A stretch of 64,000 nucleotides of DNA from Camillea tinctor (taxonomy: Eukaryota > Ascomycota > Sordariomycetes > Xylariales > Xylariaceae). How positions within the stretch are numbered: the first letter of the stretch is position 1; each line of letters begins with the position of its first letter. Made by a program: the position numbers and the translations under genes. The stretch lies in the NCBI GenBank assembly GCA_022578605.1, contig MU394059.1, positions 620,001 through 684,000 on the forward strand, given 5' to 3'. Of this stretch, positions 13,601 to 24,335 are shown piece after piece. Under the pieces are notes generated by a model, which saw nothing but the letters and a program-made list of their open reading frames with translations, made no database searches and was not told where the DNA came from.

Positions 13601-14656
13601 CGATAGACGTAGACGGGTAGCAGTAGCGAGTCAAGAAGTTGATAATACTATCCCATCCATTCCTTCCCCTATACATACATAATCACATCAATAACAGATA
13701 CGCACACGGGAAGACGGAGACCAAAAATATTAAGAAGAATAAATGTCACCCCTTTTCATTCCTACAGGCTAGCTACCTCTCTACCAAAACACCCAATTCC
13801 CCCTCCCATTCCCCATTTTCAGCTTCATCCCACCTAACAACCTACACGCTTTCATTTTCCAGCCATAACAGCAGACTGGCTTGACTTGACTAGCTGACTG
13901 ACTGGTTCAGGTAACGTATGTAACGTATGTATGTACACAATACCTCCGTCCCTTCCCGATCCTTTCGAGGGGAAGGAAGAAAGAAGGGAAAAAAACATAA
14001 ATTCAACGAATTGCTATCATGCCCATCCCCATGCTATGACCACAGCAAAAAGCGTTACGAGCTATCTATCTACTTACCTATCTATTTAACTATTTACCTA
14101 TGCCTCTCTTTTCCTTCTTTCCTTTCGTTTCTTCCCTATACCACTTAATCGTGAAAAGGGGTATAATGGTACTTTTAAGAAAAGGGGCTTAGAAATGCAA
14201 TGTGCATAACAAGTTGCAGCATCACTCATCTCACTACTCCTCCATCTGAAAACACGCACGCTAGAGGTGGGAGCCACTCGCTACCTTATCGAAAAAGAAT
14301 TCCTGAATCTAAGCATAAAGACATTATAAAACGCTTCGCTGCTATGAACTCATCCATCTCGTCTTCGTCATTTTTTGTGTTCATGCCTCGTCTCGAATTC
14401 TTGCCCCCTTAATCCTTAACACGCTGATCTCAGTTTCTTTTTTAAAACAAGAACCATAAAACTTTTTTTTCCAACGGGAAGTAGACTGGAGTGGAATAAT
14501 TCCCGAGGCAGGATTTCTTTCATTTAAGAATGGAGGAGAAGAAAAGGAGGAGGGAGAGGAAGAGGAGGAGGGAGAGGAAGAGGAAGAGGAAGCGTAATAG
14601 CACAAAAAAAAGTACAATTGGTAAATATTAACTATTGTTAACTTGCTACCACTGAT
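10657..14656. other. Gene-poor stretch between the MITE-like element and YME1
   Basis: No supported gene. A 115-codon frame at 12078-12425 (+) has a locally CpG-rich 3' half but no recognisable motif or start context. Short tandem words occur near 13912-13935 (GTAACGTAT twice) and 13876-13900. The last kilobase (13640-14650) is pyrimidine-rich and contains a GGAGGA/GGAAGA purine tract at about 14530-14593, just past the 3' end of YME1, and probably includes its 3' UTR. Confidence 0.5.
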
Positions 14657-17260
14657 TTATTGTGGCTTCTGGGTAGAAGCCAGACCAGGCGGGCCCGGTG
14701 GAGGCGGTGATGGTGCTGGAGGAGACCTATCCCCTTCATCGGAGCCTGGCACTGGGGGTGCGATTTCACCTGTTGGGGGAGGGGCTTTCGATGATCTCGG
14801 GACGCTCATGGGACCCTTCGGTACGGCAATGCGGTCTGGTAGTGACTCGCCCCGGATAACTTTTTCAACCTCCTCTTTGTTTAACGTTTCGTATTGGACA
14901 AGAGCCTTAGCTAGGAGATCAAGTTCCTTGCGGTGATCCGTCAGGAGTTTTCGAGCACGCTCATAAGCCTCGTCCAGAGTCCGTTGAACTTCAGATTCAA
15001 TAGCTGCTCTCGTTTCACTGCTCAGCGTCTCATATCGACTCCTGTACTCCATATTCCCAAGCTTCGAAGACATGCCCAGTGACGCAATCATATTGAAAGC
15101 GATGTAAGTCGCTCTTTGGAGGTCCTGGATCTACTGTTAGCGTGTAAATGCACATAATATAAAGAGCGGGAAGAGACTTACCGATGAAGCACCACCAGTT
15201 ACCTGATTGATACCGTAGATGATTTCCTCAGCGAGCTTACCTCCTAGACAGATGTCTATCTGAGAGAGGAAGTCCGAAACCGTGTAAGAGTATTTATCCA
15301 TCTCTGGAAGACTTGCAGTGTGTCCTAGTGTCGGGCCGCGAGGAAGAATAGTGACCTTGTACAAGCTTTGAGAACCGCCCTTGTTCAATAAATTGACAAG
15401 AGCGTGGCCAGCCTCGTGATAGGCGGTCATCTCCTTTTCCTTGGCACTGATGACCATAGTCTTGCGCTCGGCACCCATGATGACCCTGTCCTTAGCCCAA
15501 TCAAAGTCTTCCTTCCTGACGAAAGAGGCTTTCGCCTTGCTGGCATGAACAGCAGCTTGGTTTACAATGTTCTCCAACTCAGCACCGGAAAGGCCAGCGG
15601 TAGTCAGAGCAATGGCTTTGAGATCGACATCCTTGGCGGCCTTGACCTTTTGAGCATGGTGATTCAGGATAGCTAGACGACCACGGACGTCTGGCAGGTC
15701 AACGATAACATGTCGGTCGAAACGTCCAGGGCGGGTGAGTGCCTTATCAAGCATCTCGGGGAAGTTGGTTGCACCGATGATAATAACACCGCTGTTCTGG
15801 TCGAAGCCATCCAATTCAGTGAGGAGCTGATTGAGGGTTTGCTTCACGTACGCAGCATCGCGGGCATTACGGCGGCCGCCAATGGCGTCCAGCTCGTCGA
15901 TAAAAACGATAGCTGGGGACTTGGCCTTGGCAGCAGTGAAGAGATCACGAACACGTTTGGCACCGACGCCGACATAGACTTCGTCAAACTCACTACCGGA
16001 CATGTAGAAGAACGGGACACCGGCCTCGCCGGCAACAGCTCTTGCCAGAAGGGTCTTTCCGGTACCGGGGGGACCGACCAATAGGATTCCTTTGGGCAGC
16101 TTGCCTCCGAGTTGGTTGAACTTGTCGGGGTTGCGCAGGAAATCGACCATCTCTTGAAGCTCCTCCTTAGCCTCGTCGGCACCGTGGACATCGGAGAAGC
16201 GGGCCTTCTGCTGCTCGGCCTTGGCTTCGCTGTTGACCTTTTGGTTTGGCCGCTTGAGCACGCTCATGCCTTCGATAAGCATAGTGACGATGACCAAGCT
16301 GAGATAGGTGAAGAGACAGAACCAGAGAATAAACTTGACCCAACGGAAGATACTGCCGCCAACCGTCTCGTCAACGACAACATGAAGCGGGCCATTCTTA
16401 CCACCAGTAGCCTGGCTGCCTTTAGAGACTGCCAAGTTACCGCCACGAGAATGCGCAGCAAGAGCCTGGGTCACAGCCTGGATCTGGGCGGGAGTCAGGT
16501 GTCCTGGCAAGTTCCTCACCGTCTCATTGATGTCTTCACTCTGGCTGCCCGGACCTACGTTCGGAGCCAGCATGGCCAATGCCTTCTGGTATGCTTCGGT
16601 GGCGGCAGGGTTGGTGGCAAAACGGTTCGACTGGTACCTTTCGACAATGATAGCGGGCATGTTCGCCTTGAGAAGAGCCTGGTAGAAGGCATTCTGGGCG
16701 GTTGCGCTGGTAGGGTTTCGGTTCGCAGATTCTTCCATATGAGCGAGCAGATTTCTAGAAAGACCGCCACTTTGGAACGATCTCCGTGGAGGGGTAGCAA
16801 TCCTAGCGAAGGGACCGGGGAGACTGCGGAAGACAGACGACGTAGACATGAGACGGATCGGGACGGCTTGGGATGTATACAGCCTGCGCACCACCGGGTT
16901 GGCGGCGAGAAGGGTAGCTCGCTGCATCGTGGAGATGGAAGACCGAATATCAAATGGAGTGGGGATATGACGTTGCTTAGAGACGACGGAAAAGACGCTA
17001 GCATCGTGCCGGGGGTCGCGAAGGAACTCGGGGAGATTGAACTTGGCGAGGTTCGCAGCGGAAGGGGAGATGGTCTCGATAGATGATGAACATGATGATA
17101 GCAATGCACTTGTCTCGACTTTCGCGGGGTGAGACGAATTCGGGGTTTGCTTCGGGCTCCAGGGTGCTCGGAATGGTATCGTCAAAGTGTTCGCAATAGA
17201 CGGCCAGAGCTCCGTTGTCGCCGCAGCGATGCTCGGAAGAGCTGACGTCTGGAACGCCAT
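14657..17260 (-). CDS. YME1: Mitochondrial i-AAA protease (Yme1/IAP-1 type)
   Basis: ATP-dependent zinc metalloprotease of the inner mitochondrial membrane with its catalytic side in the intermembrane space, where it degrades misfolded or unassembled proteins. Two exons, 17260-15182 and 15124-14657, give 848 aa; the 57-nt intron has donor GTAAGT and branch CTAAC. The early AG right after the branch would put a stop in frame, so the acceptor is the later CCAG, which restores ASSDLQRAT. A long Ser/Arg-rich N-terminus looks like a mitochondrial presequence. One membrane segment ([19 protein letters not shown], about residues 310-330) is followed by the AAA domain with Walker A GPPGTGKT (about 394), Walker [12 protein letters not shown], the TRPGRFDRH second region of homology, and the zinc site HEAGH (about 615). 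A single membrane segment and the overall sequence favour i-AAA over m-AAA. The C-terminal tail is Pro-rich. Confidence 0.95.
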
Positions 17261-18531
17261 GGCGAGTTGGCTTTGGGCGGGCGTTCTTTCAGCCTACCAT
17301 GCAAAATAGTTTCAAAGTGAGTTGGTAGGCGATGGTCCTGACGATGACAAGTGATAAAAAAATCAGAAAGAAAAAGAAGAAGAAGAATATTGGATGCCCA
17401 GAACGATCACGACATGAGGACTTGGAGAGATCGAAATAAATTTAGAAAAGAGGAACAAAAAAATAAAATAAAAAACAGACAAGAGTCAACCGTAACCTAT
17501 ACCTAGCAAAAACTAGGAAATAGGAGAAAATGAAGATTCAAATTCTAAGAAGCGATTGCGGAGGAGACCGCATTCTTCCGGGTCGCGAGAGACGTTAAAG
17601 TGAAGATAATGTGATGGCTTTTGCAGACTATGCAAAGTTGAGCCTGGCGGCAAAGAGGAAGGTTGAGCTCGGAAAAGGTTCATAAAAAATTGGTTGACGT
17701 CGGATTGGTCCACATTAGGGTCCTTCTTACTAAGAAACTACGCTAGGTTAGGTTAAAAGTCTAAGACCCATTTTTAGAACCCATTTGAACCATTCTATGA
17801 ACCCACCTTCCTTGGTCCAACGCCGGTCTTCGGCGAACCGGCGAAAGTCGAGGACCGAACACCTATGAGGGAAGGTAAGTACTTCAAGTTGCTACTACTA
17901 CTACTTAACTATATAAATCTAGTACTTTCTAGTACACTACTAGTAATACATCCATCCACCTGCCACTTACCACTATATCACTAACTTACTAACACAGTAG
18001 GTACATACATACATATGTACCTACCATACATTATATATAGTATGGAATACTACAGAACTAAGAAATACTACACTACATACTATATCCATAAGTACGTAAG
18101 TAAGTTATTAGTAGATAGGCAATCAATATCACCAGATCTATAACTAACCCCCCCTCCCTCATATTTTTTTCTTTTTTTTTTCTTTTACAACTTGATAGGC
18201 TAGAATAGTAAAAATACCCATCCTGCTACCTAACAAAATCCCTTCACAGAGCATCGTCATTCCTTTTACTGGTCTACCTACCACAACCACCGCCATCATA
18301 GTCACTACGGCTATACCTTTATATATTCTACTTACTCCAGTGTCCACCTCACCGGCATGGTATATTTTATATATCTAATTAGGTACACCTAGGTACCTCA
18401 TCTAAAAGTCAAGAGCGGCATTTCGTGGTAGAAACCCGAGTCTACAGTCTGGTTCTGTCCTGCGCTGCCCTGCATTGCGCAGCCTACATTTCCTTGCCAC
18501 CTCCCTTCCCATGTTGACTACTCACATTTTC
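17261..18531. other. Intergenic region between YME1 and GDE1
   Basis: This is the upstream region of YME1 and the 3' flank of GDE1, both on the minus strand. It contains A-rich and T-rich tracts (about 17355-17475 and 18165-18185), a run of TAC-rich words and tandem ACATACAT near 18000-18020. No additional gene or RNA is supported. Confidence 0.6.
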
Positions 18532-21500
18532 CTAATCGTCCGTCAATTCCCTGCGAATGGCAAGCACGTTATCCACGATCACAGCGTCGATACCCTCTTT
18601 GACTTGGCGCTATGCACGAGAAAGAAAGAAAAAAAACCTGGTCAGCCTCGAAACACAATTACATAGGTAGATATATCGCCGGGGAGTGGGAAGTATATCT
18701 CACGCCAAATTACTTACCTGGACCAATATGGGATCGTTATTCTGTGTCCCGTAGCTAACGCAGACCAATCCTGATTGCTTTACCACCTTTACCAGCCGAG
18801 GGCTGTTCACAAACGGCGCCGCCTGGCTAACGATGCCCAGAAGGTTCCAGCGGCTGGCGAATCGGATAGCCTCCTGGAGACTGCTAGCCCGAATGTCGCT
18901 AACCTCCTCGGATCCCGCGTCCGTCAGAAACATGATAGGTATGCTAGGTTGCTTGAAGCTGAGACAAAGGCAGATGTCCGGGTTGAAGCTGCTGAAGATG
19001 ATGTGTCGGTTCTTGGCCATATCATAGACCTTGGTGAGCACCGTGTCGCAGAATGAATTAAGCTCGATGGCGTACGTGTCCATGTCCTCCTTTTCGCTCT
19101 CGAAGAGCATGGGGTACTTCATCTCGATATTGAATCCCACGTTCTCCGGCACTTTCTTGAAAAGTTCTTCCAGGGTAGCAAACGGGGCTTGTACAAAGTT
19201 TCCTCGCGTGTTCGCCTTGTATCCTGTCTTCTTGAAGTTCAACGTGTATTTCATCCGTTCGTTGAGGCTGTCCTTGACATCCTTGGCTAAATCCATCGAG
19301 AGGGATCTGTGCCTTGGCGTGACATCGCGGTTCCCATTTCCGTTGACATGGTTTTGTCCCCTTTCCGGTGAACTTTTACGCGCCCTGCCATTAGTAGTGT
19401 CCCGGTTTATGTGAAGAAATTGCTCCAGGGTAAGGGTGTGGACTGGCGCATCGATACCAGTTTCGCTAACCAAGAAATCATGATAGATGACAGGAACGTG
19501 ATCCTTGGTTAGTTGCACGTCGAACTCGACATAATGTGCGCCCAAGTTCGCTGCAGCGATGAATGACGAGACTGTATTCTCGCCAAGCTGCAGTGACTTG
19601 TTGGAGAGGAAGTTCTTGCCAAGACCACGGTGGCCAAACACCATGGTAGACGACAGCTTCTTCCAGTAGGTCTGTTGTTCATTGACCTCCATGTTAGGAT
19701 GCGAAAATGGCGTGATGATAAGGAAGTTGAAGTTCACGGCACCGATGACTTCGAGATTGGCCCCCATGATCGGGACACAGATGTCTCCCTGCAGGTTCAT
19801 ACGCTTCATTCCGATAGTAGGTCGTATAGAGGATAGTAGGGCCACGGCCCGTCCGATCTTATTCTTCTCGTTTCCAGAATAGGTTGGCACAATGTCGAAG
19901 AGTAACTTGACACTCGATATATCTTTGGTGGTGAACAAGATCGGCTCTGTCGATATGTTTTCGTGAACAGGCAGGTCTATTGTGGTTGGGTCACCCTCGG
20001 CGCCCTGGGCGGAAACAACAATTGAGAGCGCTGTATCAAGCTGGTTCGTGTGTGCCTCGGCCAAGGGGACACGATCAAGCTTGACCGCTTCGATTTTCTT
20101 TCGCATATCCATTGACCCCAAGCTGACCATGACCAGACTTCCGTCCTTGAGATACCGATGCCCAAAGGATTTAACAGGTTCTGCAGCTCTAGGACTGCCC
20201 TCTGATCTTCTTTCCTCGAGAGAAGAAGTCTCTGGGGGTGTTGCGGGCGAGGCCGAAGGTGGCAACTCGGAATCGTCCACGCTATTAGTGGGAGGGACGA
20301 TAGTTGTATAGGGCTCCAAGAGCTTTGCAAGCTTGAGGTGTCCTCTCAAAGCCGCGTGCTCCTGAGCTGTCCAACCAGTAGAGTCAGGCTTGGACACGTC
20401 GGCCCCGGCCTCAGCGAGCAACATGGCAATGGGGATATGACCATCGATAGCTGAAATATGCAAAGGTGTCAAGGCGAATGTCTTTTCGGTTAATTCCAAG
20501 TTGGCCTTCTGTTCGTCTGACCCTTCAATCAAGATTTTTGCGCACTCGACGTGCCCGAAACGGGCTGCAATATGTAGAGCCGTTTCGCCAGCCCCATCCT
20601 GCCAGTTTATATCGATACCAGCTTCTACCAGCATTGTGACAATTCCAACATAGTTGGATTTGGTGGCCATGGCCAAAACAGCACTAGACTGGGAGACGGG
20701 CTTTCTTCCGTGGCTCATGTGGTCTAGACCCTGCCAATTCTCTCCCCTTAGGAGACATTTGGTAGTCAGTGGATGGCCGCCGATGACGGCAAGATGCACC
20801 GGCGCGTTCCCCTCCTTGTCCTGCCACTCTGGCGCGTCGATCCCGTTCTCGACGTTGAACTGGCCCCATTCCTGCATCTTAGCCATGATGATCTGACAGA
20901 CGACAACAAAGCCGTATTGTGCCGCATAGTGTAGAGGAATTCGACCTAACGAGTCTCTACTGGACAATGCAGACCGTTGATCCGGCTGGAGGCTGTCAAG
21001 TAAATGACTCAGGATCTGGACGGACTCGTCATCTTTACTTAGGAGGCTCGAGCCCGCAGGGGTATCATTAGCCTGGACAGGCGCGACGTAGTGGCTATTG
21101 TAATGTGAGTTTACGGGAAACGGAACAGCGTTAGGTTCTAGGTCACCCGCTGAGGAGGTAGTCTTGGTGCGGCCAATGTGAATAACTAGGCGGTGGATGC
21201 AATTACGCTCGTTCAGGTCATCCAGCTCATGCAGTGTCTTAGTGTGTTGTAAGATATACGCAATACACGCCTTGGACCGGGTGGAAATAGAGCGTTGAAG
21301 TAAGTTCAACATAACCTCCCGAGATTTTGGCCCGTCAGTTGTGAGGTTCTCCTTGGTCAAAATACCCTGGAGAGATTCCACATCGTCCTTCCGGACCGCG
21401 GCATCAAGTGCGTCGAGCACCGTCTGCGAAATGCTCAACATGGCCTTGGCGGTTACTCTCCCAAGTGACCGCACAGATCGGGTGGATCTGTCTGACATGG

Positions 21501-22185
21501 CATCGTCGAAATTCTGGGAATCCCCTAGAACGGAAAGCCACTTATTGATCTCGTTGATGAGACGCGCTAAGGTGACGTCCTTTGCAAACGGCTTAGGATC
21601 AACTTTGGTGGTGATATATCGCTCCTGGGTTTTTGTCTGCCGGGAGACCTTCTTATCCAGCTTCTTGGTGATCTTGACGAAACCCCTGCGGTTGATTTCA
21701 CCAAACCATTGGAGATTTCTGAGCTGATTTCGCAGCTCCAACAGGGCTCCCATCAGTTCTTCGATCTCGTGGTCGTCTAGGTCGGCCACAACCTCGGGGC
21801 TGCTCCCGTAGCGGCCTTGGAGCAACTTGAGACGGCGATGCGCCTCGGCGAACTTCTTATTGTAAAACGAGTCGACATCCTCAAGGTTACGGTCCAGAGC
21901 GAAGAAAAACTCTGTTGGTTTTGTGGTTAGGGGGTTGCAAACGGCATCTACAAGAACCTCTTGTTTAAGGAGGTAGCCCACCTGCTAAATCGACCTTCTC
22001 CCCAGCATCCGCCGTCTGGACAGCCGCTTTTATCAATCTCTTGAGGCCCTTGTAGTTGATATACGAAGCTTCCCAAGAGGGGACCTGGTTGCGGGGTAGA
22101 CTATAAGAGGCGTCAGCGGGTGCATAAAGGCGGAACTGATGGGCACTAATAAGAAGAGACTAGCCTACCTTCTTCCAAATTTCAT
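18532..22185 (-). CDS. GDE1: SPX-ankyrin-GDPD protein, glycerophosphodiester phosphodiesterase (Gde1 type)
   Basis: Likely hydrolyses glycerophosphocholine to glycerol-3-phosphate and choline, with an SPX domain that senses inositol pyrophosphate or phosphate status. Four exons: 22185-22169, 22100-21982, 21911-18718 and 18609-18532, giving 1135 aa. The 17-nt first exon encodes MKFGR plus part of a Ser codon and joins to LPRNQVPSWEASYINYKGLK, a standard SPX start. Exon 2 to 3 splicing gives DLAEFFFALDRNLEDVDSFY. Ankyrin-like repeats lie at about 365-575. The GDPD domain starts at about 804 with GHRGLGKN, ENTVSSF, VEFDVQLTKD and YHDF, so the His, Glu and Asp active-site motifs are present. The last exon completes the barrel with EGIDAVIVDN. 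Pho81/NUC-2 has the same layout, but the PSWEASYINYK start and intact GDPD residues fit Gde1 better. A CACGTGGG motif lies about 425 bp upstream. Confidence 0.9.
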
Positions 22186-24335
22186 ATTGCACCTGTGTCT
22201 GCTCTCGGGACTATGGAGGATTGGAACACAAAACACCGAGTTGCAAGAACAAAACGTAGGATTGGATGTGTTCAAAGACAAGACAGAAATAAGAATAACA
22301 ACAGGGAGCCGAAGCAACTCACCCAGCTACTATACGATACTAAAGGGGGGGAGGGGTGGCAAAAACTGGGGTGAGTGGCCTGCGGATAGGGTCTAGATAT
22401 GCAAGGTCTGTGTTGTGGAGAAGGACCCTTAAATATGAAGCTTTACAATCCGATCGGTCCCCACGGTCCCACGTTCCCACTTACACGGTCGATATCAATG
22501 ATGGCTTAAATAGGGTCAGGTGCAGGTCAGGCGCGAGAGTCAGGTGATGGAGCGTGACAAGCTGGTATGCTGCTCCGGTGAACTAAAGAAGGGATAGATG
22601 GATCAACTCCACGTGGGAGAAGGAGAGGTGATCACGAGTATCCGGCTGGTTTAATTTTTTGTTGTTGTGGGTAGAATTTCAACGCCATTGATGGGATGGA
22701 GGATTACGGCGGAGAAGGAAAAGATAAAGCACAAACAAGCATGAAAAAAAAAAACAAAAAAACAATAGTCAAGCTGACCTGTTTTAGTCGCTTCGATAGG
22801 TAGGTGTAAACAAATCAAACAAGGATCTATTGGTTGTCTGTTAGTTTCGAGGTGAAAGAAATATGGATTTTTGTAGGTGGCTGATGGATGAATGGATTAT
22901 CTTGACAACATTGAAAGTCTGGATTCTCTCCCCTCTCCATTTATAGCCGATTCTGAAAAATATAAGGTAACATAAACTACCTACCTAAGTTCAAGTTCCT
23001 GGTGACTCGAGTGAAGTACCTAAGTATTTTGTGTACACCATTGTACCTGTTTTACCTGTTGAGGTATCTGTTGATGTGTCTATTGGAAGTTGTTGGTCTC
23101 TGTGTAAGCGGCGAGTCAGGTTAGTGACTTCAACAAGTAAAAGTCTCTTTGTACCGGTTACATGTACTGCAAGATGTTGTATAACCAGGTGAGCAACTGG
23201 AGCCTCTAAAGTCCCTAGCAACCATGCACGTTGTTGCCTCCCCCTGTTCTCCCCCAAAAAGTTCCTTAAATAGTACTCCGTAGTGTTACAATAGGCTTAG
23301 GTAGGTAGATGTAGATAGCGAATAGTGGAATACATGTACCTAGTAAACCCCACCCCACCAGAAGTTTTTTAGCGGTGAGATTAGGAACGTTAAGTTGTTT
23401 CTTTTGATTCCTTAGTTTATTAGAGTTTTTTTCTTCTTTTATCTGGAGTTGGCTTGTGAGAGAGCGAAAGATGTTGTGGACCTATGGACCAGTGAATCCT
23501 TGCCACGGCAGATCGTGGTCTAAAAGAAAAGATGTGGTTGGTCACTTACACATTCAAGGGGGGTCCCTCCAACGGCCGAGTACTTGTAAGTTCTTGCCAT
23601 CCCATCCGCCATTCGGCATGCCTCCAAGCACTTACTAAGTAGTTGCAATAACCTACCTACCATGTGGCTCCCAATCTCCGGCTTTTTTGCTGCACCACCA
23701 TGCAACGGGAATCCGATCGCGGCACCAATTAACAATGCCCGTTACTCCGGCCCTCCTTTTTTTTTTTTTTCTTCTCATCTCCATATCTCACCTCGGTCTG
23801 TTCGTATCGCGAAGGTAGCCGCACCTTAGTATATCCCCCTCAAAAAGTACCACTTTTTTTTCCCCCTGCTCATAGGTAGATAGGTATTTATTCACCCATC
23901 ATCTTGCTTACTCCTTTCGTTCGATTCTTATGAGGTATTTTGGCCACAATTCATCTGACCCTGCAGGGTCGCTTATGCGGCATGAAATCATAATACAGAT
24001 GTGTTGTACGATATAATGTGCAGTATCCTTCTATAAGGGACAATCGCCTTGTTATAAACCCTCTACACTTTCGCCAAGATATCACGAATCCAATGGGATT
24101 CCGCTTCAATAAGACCGTATGCTGTACATTGCTCCCCACTCTCATTCCTTATCCCTGGTTCTGCAGGGCGAAGAGACAGGCCCTTGTCGTTCAACGATGA
24201 CGAACGCTCTGTAGGGCATGCCAGAGCTTCTACGCGTGATCCTAACCCTCCAACGGTCTTTTAAACAAATTAATGCCATATATAGTTCCATATTTCAAAA
24301 ATGGGATTATATACAAGTATATAATAAAAAATAAG
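22186..24335. other. Intergenic region, GDE1 promoter side and PPR gene 3' flank
   Basis: About 2.1 kb with no supported gene. It holds the GDE1 upstream region, including the CACGTGGG site at 22610-22617, A-tracts near 22743-22765, a T-tract near 23757-23770, and many TACCTA words near 22975-23060 and 23290-23340. Short frames here have no motifs. Confidence 0.6.
22610..22617 (+). promoter_or_regulatory. Candidate Pho4/NUC-1-type site (CACGTGGG) upstream of GDE1
   Basis: The octamer CACGTGGG sits in the context CTCCACGTGGGAG, about 425 bp upstream of the GDE1 start codon. CACGTGGG is the higher-affinity form recognised by yeast Pho4, and Neurospora NUC-1 recognises a CACGTG core. The link to phosphate control of this gene is an inference from motif plus gene function; CACGTG cores also bind other bHLH factors. 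Confidence 0.4.

Noticed and set aside
16112..17086. 324-codon frame on the plus strand across YME1
   Set aside because: It is antisense to the well-supported YME1 exon and has no motif of its own; long antisense frames are common opposite codon-biased genes.
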